Origin: Asanoa ferruginea
GTDB lineage: Bacteria; Actinomycetota; Actinomycetes; Mycobacteriales; Micromonosporaceae
DNA: 64,000 nucleotides
NCBI RefSeq assembly: GCF_003387075.1
Contig: NZ_QUMQ01000001.1
Span: forward strand, 7,068,001-7,132,000
Reading direction: 5' to 3'
Shown: positions 26,329 to 33,889 of the stretch, piece after piece
Position numbering within the stretch: the first letter of the stretch is position 1
How the letters are laid out: every line of letters starts with the position of its first letter
Made by a program: the position numbers and the translations under genes
Notes under the pieces: model-generated
The model's database searches: none
What the model was told of the DNA's origin: nothing
Seen by the model: only the letters and a program-made list of their open reading frames with translations

Positions 26329-27876
26329 ATGCGGGCGGTGGGCATCGATTTCGGCACCTCGCACACGGTGGCGGTGGTCGCCGTCGATGGTGCGCCGGCC
26401 CGGCCGCTGTTGTTCGACGGCTCGCCGCTGCTGCCATCGGCCGTCTACCTCGATCCGGGCGGGCGGCTGGTCGCAGGTCAGGACGCGGTGCGGGCGGCGC
26501 GGCTCGACCCGGCCCGGTTCGAACCCAACCCCAAACGCCGGGTCGACGAGGGTACGGTCCTACTCGGTTCTTCCTCCGTGGCGGTGTCCTCGCTGATCGG
26601 GGCCGTGCTGGCGCGGGTCGGCGAGGAAGCGCGGCGGTGGGCCGGTGAGGCCTACTCGGTGGTGTTGACGCATCCGGCGGGGTGGTCGTCGGTGCGCTGC
26701 GAGGTGTTGGTCGCGGCAGCGGAGTCGGCCGGGTTGCCCGGAACGCCGACGCTGCTGGCGGAGCCGGTCGCGGCGGCACGCTATTTCACGGCGGTGCTGC
26801 GCGGGACGATGCCGCCGGGCTCCGCGCTGGCGGTCTACGACCTCGGCGGCGGCACGTTCGACGCGGCGGTGGTGCGGCGCTCCCCCGCCGGGTTCTCGGT
26901 CCTCTCCGCGCACGGACTGGCCGACGTCGGCGGGCTCGACCTCGACCAGGCGCTGGTCGAGCATCTCGGCGCGGCCTACTCGCCGTCGCGGACCGCGGTG
27001 TGGAATGCGCTGCTGACACCGACCGACACAGCACACCGGCGGCAGCGGGCGCTGCTCTACGACGATGTGCGCGGCACCAAGGAGGCGCTGTCGCGGACCT
27101 CGTCGGCGGACGTGCACGTGCCCGGGCTGGAAGTCGCCGCACACGTGACCCGCGACGAACTCGAGGCGCTGGCGCGGCCGATGCTGGCGCGGACGGTCGA
27201 GTGCCTGGAACGGACGATCGCGGACGCGCGGTTGGCTGAAGAGGATCTCGTCGGGGTGTTCCTCGTGGGCGGGTCGAGCCGGATGCCGCTGGTCGCTCGG
27301 ATGATCCATCAGGAGTTGGGAATCGCTCCGACGGCGCTGGAGCAGCCCGAGACGGTGGTGGCGCAGGGTGCGGTCAGCGTCGAGCCGGCGCCGCCCGGTC
27401 ATCGGGTGCCGGCTCAGCGGCGGCCGGTCACTCCGCAGACGATGCTGATGCCGCCGCCGGTTGGCCCCGGGTATCCGGCGCCGGCCGGCCCAACCGGTGG
27501 GCCGGGTGCTGCGAGTGGGCCCCCGCTTTCCGCGCCCGCCAGCCCCTTCGGTGGGCCGGCGTATCCCGCGCCCACCAGCCCGATGGGTGGTCCGACATAT
27601 CCGGCGCCGGCGAGCCCGGCGGGTGGGCCCGGATATCCCCCGCCCGCCGGCCCAACGAGTGAGCCGGGGTATTCGGCGCCCGCCGGTCCAATGAGTGAGG
27701 CGGGGTATCCGGCGCCCGCCAGCCCGGCGGCCGGTTACGCCGTGCCCGTGCAGCGCGACCGGGCAGCGCGAACGATGTCGACGGCCGGCCGCGCCGGGTT
27801 GGCCTGGGTGGTCATCCTCAGCGTGCTCGTCTTCGTGGCCGCGGTTGTGCTCGTGGTTCTGCTCGCCAACGGCTGA
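26329..27876 (+). CDS. Membrane-anchored Hsp70-family protein with proline-rich repeats
   Basis: This 515-residue protein has an actin-like ATPase domain over residues 1-365: VGIDFGTSHTVAVVAVDG (phosphate 1), YDLGGGTFDAAVVRR (phosphate 2), and VFLVGGSSRMPLVARMI (adenosine motif). The usual substrate-binding domain is missing. Residues 379-468 are a proline-rich 12-residue repeat instead, and a single membrane span (WVVILSVLVFVAAVVLVVLL) ends the protein. It probably works as a membrane-tethered ATPase switch or sensor rather than a chaperone. Similar proteins accompany dynamin and IniB-like genes in other actinobacteria, but the dynamin cassette here is 10 kb away. Confidence 0.82.
   Translation: MRAVGIDFGTSHTVAVVAVDGAPARPLLFDGSPLLPSAVYLDPGGRLVAGQDAVRAARLDPARFEPNPKRRVDEGTVLLGSSSVAVSSLIGAVLARVGEEARRWAGEAYSVVLTHPAGWSSVRCEVLVAAAESAGLPGTPTLLAEPVAAARYFTAVLRGTMPPGSALAVYDLGGGTFDAAVVRRSPAGFSVLSAHGLADVGGLDLDQALVEHLGAAYSPSRTAVWNALLTPTDTAHRRQRALLYDDVRGTKEALSRTSSADVHVPGLEVAAHVTRDELEALARPMLARTVECLERTIADARLAEEDLVGVFLVGGSSRMPLVARMIHQELGIAPTALEQPETVVAQGAVSVEPAPPGHRVPAQRRPVTPQTMLMPPPVGPGYPAPAGPTGGPGAASGPPLSAPASPFGGPAYPAPTSPMGGPTYPAPASPAGGPGYPPPAGPTSEPGYSAPAGPMSEAGYPAPASPAAGYAVPVQRDRAARTMSTAGRAGLAWVVILSVLVFVAAVVLVVLLANG
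27463..27732 (+). repeat. In-frame 36-bp proline-rich repeats in the Hsp70-like gene
   Basis: About seven copies of a 12-residue unit, GPxYPAPASPxG, lie between the ATPase domain and the membrane span. Unit spacing is 36 bases except for one 18-residue irregular unit. The rod-like Pro/Gly linker probably spans the distance between the membrane and the ATPase domain. Confidence 0.8.
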
Positions 27877-27957
27877 CGGCTCACGCGGTGGCGCCGCTGT
27901 GCGGGACATTGCCGAGGCGCGGAAAGGCGCAGGTGCCGAGCCCGGCCAGCCTGGCGC

Positions 27958-28836
27958 TCACCCGACTGGCGCGACCTGTGCCGTGCGCATCAACGCCACA
28001 TAGCCCTCCTCCAGAGATGGGGTTGCCGGAACGGCGTCCGGGCCCGGCGGTTGCCGGCTGACGACCCGGTAGTGGGTGCCGTCGGCGCGGGCGATCGCCG
28101 AGACCACGACGCCGTCGGTGGGTGGCGGGCCCGACGTGACAATCTCCCAGGTGACGCCCTCGGCGCGGGCGGTCAGGTCGGTGACCGCGCCGGCGAACAG
28201 GACGCGGCCGGCGGCGAGGACAGCCGTCTGGCGGCAGGTCTGGGCCACGTCTTCGACGATGTGGGTGCTCAGCAGGACGGTGCGACCGCCGGCCAGGCTC
28301 GACAGCAGGGTGCGGAAGCGGATGCGCTCCTCGGGGTCGAGGCCGACGGTCGGCTCGTCGACGATGAGCAGGGCCGGGTCGCCGAGCAGGGCCTGGGCGA
28401 TGCCGACGCGGCGGCGCATGCCGCCGGAGAAGCCCTTGAGTTTGCGGCCGGCTACGCCGGTCAGGCCGACCAGGTCGAGCAGCTCGTCGACCTGCCGGCG
28501 GCGGGCGGCCCGGTCGTCGAGGCCCTTGAGCAGCCCGACGTAATCCAGGAACTCGGCCGGTGTCAGGTCGGGATAGAGGCCGAGGTCCTGCGGGAGGTAG
28601 CCGAGGCGTTGCTGCACCGCGAGCCGCCCGGCCCGGGTCGACAGGTCGTGCCCGCCGGCCAGGACGCGGCCCGAGGTGGCCGGGAGCACGCCGGCGAGGA
28701 TCCGCATCAGGGTGGTCTTGCCGGCGCCGTTGGTGCCGAGCAGGCCATACATGCCGCCTGCCACGTCGAGGTCGACTCCGTCGAGGGCGGTCACCCGGCC
28801 GAACCGGCGCCGCAGGTCAGCGATTTCGATGTGCAC
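27958..28836 (-). CDS. ABC transporter ATP-binding protein (module 2)
   Basis: The product has 292 residues with Walker A GTNGAGKTT (about 37-45), signature GFSGGMRRRVG (about 140), Walker B LLIVDEPTVGLDPEE (about 161) and LLSTHIVEDV. It closely resembles the ATPase of module 1, including the C-terminal extension, so the two modules are paralogous. It is the last gene of module 2, downstream of two permease genes. The GTG start has GGACC upstream on its strand. Confidence 0.92.
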   Translation of the reverse strand: MHIEIADLRRRFGRVTALDGVDLDVAGGMYGLLGTNGAGKTTLMRILAGVLPATSGRVLAGGHDLSTRAGRLAVQQRLGYLPQDLGLYPDLTPAEFLDYVGLLKGLDDRAARRRQVDELLDLVGLTGVAGRKLKGFSGGMRRRVGIAQALLGDPALLIVDEPTVGLDPEERIRFRTLLSSLAGGRTVLLSTHIVEDVAQTCRQTAVLAAGRVLFAGAVTDLTARAEGVTWEIVTSGPPPTDGVVVSAIARADGTHYRVVSRQPPGPDAVPATPSLEEGYVALMRTAQVAPVG

Positions 28837-28849
28837 GGTGCTGGTCCTT

Positions 28850-29683
28850 TCAGACGGTCGCGGTGGACCGGGCTTCGTGGGCGGGCCAGGTCGCGCGAGC
28901 CTGGCGGTGACTGGCCAGTGCGGCGACGGCCAGCGGGATCAGGCCACACAGGATGATCACGGCGACGCTGGCGGCGGCAGTCGCGCCGGACGGGTCGGGG
29001 CGCAGGAAGGTCAGCCAGCCCGGGTTGCCGGCGAACAGGGCTGGGCCGTTGTTGCCGAGCAGCCACGTGACCGTGTAGTCGCCGATCGGGGTGAGCAGCG
29101 TGCCGGTCAGTGACGGCAGCAGGCCGGGGGCGAGCATGTTGCCCCAGAACCAGTAGCCCACGAACAGCACGCGGAACAGCGGCGCCGAGACGATGATCGG
29201 GCAGACGAGCGCGAAGCCGGCGACCATCGCGATCCCGGGGAAGGTGACCAACGCGAACGCCACCAGGGCCCAGATGAACAGGCCCGGGTCGTGCCGGTAG
29301 GTGAATTCGACAGTCGCCGCGACGAGCAGCGCGGCCAGGCCCGGCAGGCCGCACGCCGCGATGCCGCCCAGGTATTTGCCGGCCAGGCGGGTGACCGGTG
29401 CGTGCGGGAGGCTCTCCAGCAACGGCTCGACCCGGAGCTTGCGGTCGCGGACGAGTCGGTCGGCCAGGAGCATGCCGTAGGCGAGGGGCATCAGGATCGA
29501 GAACAGCAGCGCCCAGGTGGCCATCACCTCGCGCGGGGGCGTGCCGGCCGGCAGGCTCCGCGGGCCGCGGTCGCCCTGCAATAGCACCAGGACACCGCCG
29601 AGGAGTGCCGCCGAGATCCAGAGTGATCGTTTGCGGGCCTGCATCCGGAGCTCGTAGCGGGCCACCGCCAGTAGCGCGGTCAC
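28850..29683 (-). CDS. ABC-2 type permease (module 2, second)
   Basis: This 277-residue membrane protein has about six helices, including LWISAALLGGVLVLLQ, LLFSILMPLAYGMLLADRLV, ALVAFALVTFPGIAMVAGFALV and VAVIILCGLIPLAVAALA. Its N-terminus (ALLAVARYELRMQARKRSLW) is the amphipathic start typical of ABC-2 permeases. The GTG overlaps the stop of the preceding permease gene (GTGA). With its neighbours it forms an exporter of unknown substrate. Confidence 0.82.
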   Translation of the reverse strand: MTALLAVARYELRMQARKRSLWISAALLGGVLVLLQGDRGPRSLPAGTPPREVMATWALLFSILMPLAYGMLLADRLVRDRKLRVEPLLESLPHAPVTRLAGKYLGGIAACGLPGLAALLVAATVEFTYRHDPGLFIWALVAFALVTFPGIAMVAGFALVCPIIVSAPLFRVLFVGYWFWGNMLAPGLLPSLTGTLLTPIGDYTVTWLLGNNGPALFAGNPGWLTFLRPDPSGATAAASVAVIILCGLIPLAVAALASHRQARATWPAHEARSTATV

Positions 29684-30411
29684 GCCTCCTCCTCGGTCAG
29701 CAGTCGTTCGGGCCGGGTCAGGACGGCGGCGGTGGCCGCCAGCATGAGCACGCCCCCGGAGAGCAGCCCGACGCGGTTGCCGGCCCAGCCAGGGCCGTCA
29801 CCGGTCCGGCTGGTGAAGAACAGGAACATCGGTCGCAGCAGGCCGTTGCCGACGAAGGCGGACGTCCAGATCTCCTCGGCCAGCCAGACCATGCCGACGG
29901 CGGTGCTGGCCAGCACCGGGCTGCGGGTGACGGCCGCCACGAGCGCCGCGAAACCGGTCAGCCACACCGCGGGTGCGGCCCAGACCAGCAGCGCGGCGGC
30001 ACCGCCAGGGCCGGTCTGATAGCCGGTCAGCGCCACCACCGCCGCGTAGGCCGTGCAGAGCACGGCCGTCACGACCGCGACCACACCCAACCGTCGGCCG
30101 ATCGTGACCAGGTGCGGGACCGGCAGTGACAGGTGCAGCTCGCGGCAGCCCTCGCGGGTGACGACGGTCAGCGCGACCATCGCGACCGCCAGCGGGGCGA
30201 TCGCCTCGAGCCCGACGAGCAGCAGGTATTCGACCTGCCCTCGGGAGCCTCCGCTGACCCGGACCAACCCCGCCAGGACCGCGGCGAGCAGCAGCGCCGC
30301 CGGTGGGGCGACCAATGCGGCAAGCCCGGCCCGCCGCGCCTCGTGTAACCAGATGCTGAGTCTCACGGGGATGGGTACCGCGCGGAGGGCCGGAGGTTCA
30401 CTGAAATTCAT
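29680..30411 (-). CDS. ABC-2 type permease (module 2, first)
   Basis: This 243-residue membrane protein has about six helices (LAALVAPPAALLLAAVLAGLV, LEAIAPLAVAMVALTVVT, AVVTAVLCTAYAAVVALTGY, and others). ATG 30411 overlaps the stop of the anti-sigma-like gene as ATGA, so coupled translation starts there. An ECF-type promoter motif lies inside the first codons, and GTG 30366 is placed for a leaderless second start giving a protein 15 residues shorter. Both starts may be used: one from the sigma operon mRNA, one from the internal promoter. Confidence 0.78.
   Translation of the reverse strand: MNFSEPPALRAVPIPVRLSIWLHEARRAGLAALVAPPAALLLAAVLAGLVRVSGGSRGQVEYLLLVGLEAIAPLAVAMVALTVVTREGCRELHLSLPVPHLVTIGRRLGVVAVVTAVLCTAYAAVVALTGYQTGPGGAAALLVWAAPAVWLTGFAALVAAVTRSPVLASTAVGMVWLAEEIWTSAFVGNGLLRPMFLFFTSRTGDGPGWAGNRVGLLSGGVLMLAATAAVLTRPERLLTEEEA
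30374..30400 (-). promoter_or_regulatory. ECF-type promoter motif inside permease 5' region
   Basis: On the minus strand TGAACC (30400-30395) and GGTACC (30379-30374) are separated by 15 bases, exactly as at 31936-31962 (before the sigma gene) and 4317-4343. GTG 30366 follows seven bases after the second block. The motif overlaps codons of the permease (VPIPV), so it could be read as conserved protein. The sigma gene copy shares only the DNA and not the peptide, which favours a promoter. Confidence 0.55.
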
Positions 30412-31364
30412 GACATCGCTCCACGCAGGCTGTGGCGGCCGGCGAGCGGGGCCAGCACCACCGTCGCCACCGCCACCGCCGCGGCGGCCAGGAGCAGCGC
30501 CGGGCCCGGCTTCCACAGGGCATCGAGCAGGGGCGCGAGGGCGTGGTCGAAGATCTGGCTCGGCGCCATCAGACGCAGCACCCAGAACGCCGTCGCCGCG
30601 GTGACGCCGGCCTCCGGGCGCCACAGCACTGCCAACGCGAAGCTGATCGCCGACAGCGGGACCAGCGGACCGAACCAGGTCACGAACAGCTCGGCCAGGC
30701 CGAGATCGCCGCGCGGCAGGGCCACGGCGGCCGAGGCGGCCGTGCCGATGCCGACGGTGACCGCCAGCACCAGGGTCAGGCGGGCCAGGACCAGCACCCG
30801 GGTCGACGTCGGCGTGGCCCGAACCAGCTCGGCCGCCTCGCCGTCAGCGCCACAGGCGGCCGCCACCGCCAGCGCGGCGACCAGCGGAACGATCAGCGAG
30901 AGCAGGTCGCCGGCCAGACCGGGCGGAGCCGTGCCGGCGTAGCCGGCCCCGGCGGCGATCACCACGACCGCCACCACCCACACCCGCCAGCCGACCACCC
31001 GGAACTGCCGGGTCAGCAGACCCCACGCCACCCGCGCCGACGCGGACCAGCGACGCGGGCCCGCCGGCGCGTAGACCGGCGCCGCCGCGATCGGCGGTGG
31101 CTCAGGAGCGGCCTCTGCACGGTGCAACCGCTGGGCCGCGGGCGCTGGACCGGAAAGCCGCGCCCGGACCGCCGCGAACGACGGTGCCTCCGACGGGGTT
31201 GCGGCCGCTGTGGCCGCGCGTATCCCCGTCGCCAACGCGGACCACGACGCGGCGTCGGCGCGGCACGGCGCGCAACCCCGCAGGTGGTCGGCGATTCTCG
31301 TCGCCGTCGGCGGCGGAAGCGTGCCGGCGGCGTAGGCGGCCAGGTCATCGACCGGATGGGTCAT
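30408..31364 (-). CDS. Zinc-finger anti-sigma-like membrane protein (module 2)
   Basis: The product has 318 residues. The N-terminus has a zinc-finger anti-sigma domain (HLRGCAPCRADA gives HxxxCxxC at about 27-34). A proline/alanine-rich linker and about six membrane helices follow (residues 125-310), with a layout like the ABC-2 permeases. It therefore seems to fuse an anti-sigma sensor to a permease-like membrane part, as in module 1. ATGA overlaps join it to the sigma gene upstream and the permease downstream. Confidence 0.78.
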   Translation of the reverse strand: MTHPVDDLAAYAAGTLPPPTATRIADHLRGCAPCRADAASWSALATGIRAATAAATPSEAPSFAAVRARLSGPAPAAQRLHRAEAAPEPPPIAAAPVYAPAGPRRWSASARVAWGLLTRQFRVVGWRVWVVAVVVIAAGAGYAGTAPPGLAGDLLSLIVPLVAALAVAAACGADGEAAELVRATPTSTRVLVLARLTLVLAVTVGIGTAASAAVALPRGDLGLAELFVTWFGPLVPLSAISFALAVLWRPEAGVTAATAFWVLRLMAPSQIFDHALAPLLDALWKPGPALLLAAAAVAVATVVLAPLAGRHSLRGAMS

Positions 31365-31927
31365 CGGCCCGTCTCCTTCGCGGTCAGGTGGTCGACGGGG
31401 AGCGCGCGGGCCAGGGCGGCGCGGGCGTTGAACAGGCGGCTCTTGACCGTGCCGACCGGGATGCCCAGCAGCGCGGCTATCTCGGCGTGGGGCAACTCGG
31501 CCGCGAAGGCCAGGTGGAGCACCTCGCGGTGGGTGTCGGGCAGCCGGGCCAGGGCGGCGCCGACCGCGGTGACGTCGGCGCGGGCCAGGGCCACCTGCTC
31601 GGGCCGCGCGGCGCCGTCGGGCAGGTCGACGGCCTCCGCCAGCGGCCGGGTTGGTGGTGGGACCGCCCGGGTGTGCCGGCCGCACTGGCGCCGGCAGATG
31701 CCGAACAGCCAGGTGCGCACGGTGGATCCGTGCTCGAACCTGGCCGCGGCGCTCTGCCAGACGCCGACGAACGTGTCCTGCACCGCCTCCTCGGCGCGGC
31801 CGCGGTCGCCGGTGAGCTGGAGCGCATAGCGCAGCAGCACGGTCGCGTGGCGGGCGTGGAGCAGCTCGAGAGCCTGCTCGTCACCGCCCGCCACGCGACC
31901 GACCAACGCCTCGTCGGACCCGTCCAT
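31361..31927 (-). CDS. ECF sigma factor (module 2)
   Basis: This 188-residue sigma factor has region 2 (EEAVQDTFVGVWQ, then TVRTWLFGICRRQCG) and region 4 (HREVLHLAFAAELPHAEIAA, then GIPVGTVKSRLFNARAALARAL). ATG 31927 (MDGSDEALVGRV) was chosen because conserved sequence starts there. A GTG at 31963 is in frame, but it would place the promoter-like motif 31936-31962 inside the coding region. From that motif the transcript would begin about at this ATG, so translation would be leaderless. The gene probably controls its own operon, which includes an anti-sigma partner and an ABC-2 exporter. Confidence 0.88.
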   Translation of the reverse strand: MDGSDEALVGRVAGGDEQALELLHARHATVLLRYALQLTGDRGRAEEAVQDTFVGVWQSAAARFEHGSTVRTWLFGICRRQCGRHTRAVPPPTRPLAEAVDLPDGAARPEQVALARADVTAVGAALARLPDTHREVLHLAFAAELPHAEIAALLGIPVGTVKSRLFNARAALARALPVDHLTAKETGR

Positions 31928-31935
31928 CGTGAGTG

Positions 31936-31962
31936 GGTACCACCTGGAGGCCCGGAGGTTCA
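31936..31962 (-). promoter_or_regulatory. ECF-type autoregulatory promoter of module 2 sigma gene
   Basis: TGAACC (31962-31957), a 15-base spacer and GGTACC (31941-31936) read on the minus strand, eight bases before the ATG. ECF promoters typically have an AAC-containing -35 and a short GC-rich -10 at this spacing. The sigma factor probably recognises its own promoter, which is the usual ECF pattern. The copies at 30374-30400 and 4317-4343 are then further targets. Confidence 0.6.
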
Positions 31963-31982
31963 CCCCCGGAACGGAAAATGTG

Positions 31983-33230
31983 TCAGCTCACCGCGGGCTC
32001 GTCCGCCGGAACCGCACGTTGGCCAGGGACGGAAGCCGCCGGCCGCTCGTCCAGCTTCCGCCAGACCGGCCAGACGAACGGCGCCACCGACACCACCAGA
32101 TAGCAGGCGCCGACGCCGAGCATCGCCCAGCGGACGCCGACCGCACCCGCGACCGCACCGCCGATCAGGCCGCCGAGCGGGATGCCCGCCCAGCTCACCG
32201 CCGTCGCGAGGCCGTGCACGCGGGCCATCATGTGTGGCGGGATCCGCTCGTACATCACGGCGCCGAGGATCGGGTTGACCGCAGCGAGTGCCAGGCCCGC
32301 GAGGAATGACACCGCGCAGAGCAGCCAGATCGCGTCGGAGAGCCCGGCCGCGGCGAACCTCGGCGCGCCGCCGACCAGGAAGCCCAGCGTGAACAGGGCC
32401 CAGCGGGGGGCGCGGGGCGCGAACGCGGTGAACACCACGTTGCCGAGCACCGCGCCGATGCCGAACGACGCGCCTGCGACGCCGAGCGCGACCGGCGACC
32501 CGATCATCGTGGCCCACAACGGCAGCAGCACCGACTGGTAGGCGGCGTCGAACAGGTTGGTGGCCGCCAGCATGAACACGATCGCACCGGCCAGCTTGTC
32601 GCGCCGGACGAAGTCGAACCCGGCCCGCAGCGCGCGGCCGTAGGACTCCTCCTGGACCGGCGCCGCCGCCGGCCCGACCCGCACCGCGATGACGAGCAAT
32701 GCCGAGACCGCGAACGTGGCCGCGTCGAACAGCAGCACGGTCGGCGCGTCGAGAACCGCGATCAGCACGCCGCCGGCCGGGGCGCCCAGCAGCGTCGCCA
32801 GCCGGGACAGACCGTCCTGCAGGCTGGTCGCGCGGGTCATCTCGATGCCGGACGCCTCGGCGACCCGGGGGAAGATCGCGTGCTTGGCCGTGTCGCCGAA
32901 ACCGCGCAGACCGCCGGCGATGCCGACCAGCACGAGCAGGCCGCCGAAGCCGATCCGGTCGTGCAGCAGCGGGATGGCCGCGACCGCGACCGCGCTGATC
33001 GCGTCTGCGCCGATGCTGAACCGGCGGCCGCCGATCCGGTCGATCAGCGGGCCGCCGGCCGCCGAGGCGACGACGTAGGGCAGCATCTCGACGAACGCGA
33101 CCACTCCGGCGCGAGTCGCCGAACCGGTCGTGGCCAGCACGAACCAGGGCAGCGCAAGCGCGCTCATCCGGGTGCCGACGGCCGAGACCACCTCGGCGCT
33201 GAGCAGGGTGACCAGCCCGCGCCGGTTCAC
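31983..33230 (-). CDS. MFS transporter
   Basis: This 415-residue major facilitator has twelve predicted helices. The first is LVTLLSAEVVSAVGTRMSALALPWFVL, a form common in drug-efflux members of the MFS_3 type, followed by the loop GGPLIDRIGGRR, equivalent to motif A. The GTG start overlaps the stop of the upstream helix-turn-helix regulator (GTGA), so regulator and pump are one operon. A drug or metabolite exporter controlled by the regulator is the simplest reading. Confidence 0.88.
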   Translation of the reverse strand: MNRRGLVTLLSAEVVSAVGTRMSALALPWFVLATTGSATRAGVVAFVEMLPYVVASAAGGPLIDRIGGRRFSIGADAISAVAVAAIPLLHDRIGFGGLLVLVGIAGGLRGFGDTAKHAIFPRVAEASGIEMTRATSLQDGLSRLATLLGAPAGGVLIAVLDAPTVLLFDAATFAVSALLVIAVRVGPAAAPVQEESYGRALRAGFDFVRRDKLAGAIVFMLAATNLFDAAYQSVLLPLWATMIGSPVALGVAGASFGIGAVLGNVVFTAFAPRAPRWALFTLGFLVGGAPRFAAAGLSDAIWLLCAVSFLAGLALAAVNPILGAVMYERIPPHMMARVHGLATAVSWAGIPLGGLIGGAVAGAVGVRWAMLGVGACYLVVSVAPFVWPVWRKLDERPAASVPGQRAVPADEPAVS

Positions 33231-33793
33231 TGCTCGGCCTCCGGGAACGGCAGGATCTGCACCTGCACGACGACCCGCTCGGTGCCCTCGGGCTGCGGGG
33301 CCTCGCGGTCGTCGCGCCGGTAGCGGTCCAGCAGCGCGAAGATCTCCCCGTGCAGCGCGCCGGCCTCCTCGGCGGTGAGTCGCAGCGGCCAGTCACTGAT
33401 CGTGAAGGCATCGCCCCACGGCGCCGGGATCGAGGCCATCTCGTCGAGGAACCGCTCGACCCGATCGGCATATTGCGCGGCGACCGCCCGCAGGTAGCCC
33501 TCCGTCTCGGGCGGTGCGTTGGCCGGGTCGACATCGATGGTCGTGCTCCGGTGCGCGGCCTTCCACCAGCGCTCCCGACCGACGTTGCGCTCGGGGTCGT
33601 CGACCACGAAGCCGTAGGTGGCCAGGATCCGCAGGTGGTAGCTGGTCGCGCCGGTCGACTGGCCGAGCCGTTCGGCCAAAGTGGTCGCGGTGGCCGGCCC
33701 GTGCTCACGCAACAGGCCGAGAATCCGCACCCGCAGCGGGTGGGCGAGCCCGCGCAGCGTTGTCGCGTCTACCCGAACTTCACGCTCTGTCAT
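33227..33793 (-). CDS. ArsR-type winged-helix regulator
   Basis: The product has 188 residues. The N-terminal 85 form an ArsR/HTH_20 winged helix (TTLRGLAHPLRVRILGLLRE, then LAERLGQSTGATSYHLRILATYGFV). The C-terminal half is helical with YADRVERFLDEMA and is probably the ligand or dimer domain. No cysteine metal site is seen, so it is not a classic metal sensor. It starts two bases from a perfect palindrome (33795-33816), so it very likely represses its own operon, including the MFS pump. Confidence 0.87.
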   Translation of the reverse strand: MTEREVRVDATTLRGLAHPLRVRILGLLREHGPATATTLAERLGQSTGATSYHLRILATYGFVVDDPERNVGRERWWKAAHRSTTIDVDPANAPPETEGYLRAVAAQYADRVERFLDEMASIPAPWGDAFTISDWPLRLTAEEAGALHGEIFALLDRYRRDDREAPQPEGTERVVVQVQILPFPEAEQ

Positions 33794-33794
33794 A

Positions 33795-33842
33795 GATGCA
33801 AAGATATCTTTGCATCGACTTCTTTGCAAGAGAGTCTTTGCA
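33795..33842. promoter_or_regulatory. Operator: 22-bp palindrome plus 14-bp-spaced direct repeats
   Basis: GATGCAAAGAT-ATCTTTGCATC at 33795-33816 is a perfect palindrome. TCTTTGCA also recurs as a direct repeat at 33807-33814, 33821-33828 and 33835-33842, every 14 bases. The region is far more AT-rich than its surroundings and sits between the regulator and the divergent winged-helix gene. It probably holds both promoters and two or three binding sites for the ArsR-type regulator. Confidence 0.72.
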
Positions 33843-33889
33843 TCCGAGGGTACGGGTTTCTGTCGGTGGCTCGTGCGACGATCCCTGCC

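Noticed and set aside
31928-31963. Alternative GTG start of the sigma factor at 31963
   Set aside because: It would place the conserved promoter motif inside the coding sequence, and the extra residues resemble no sigma factor N-terminus.
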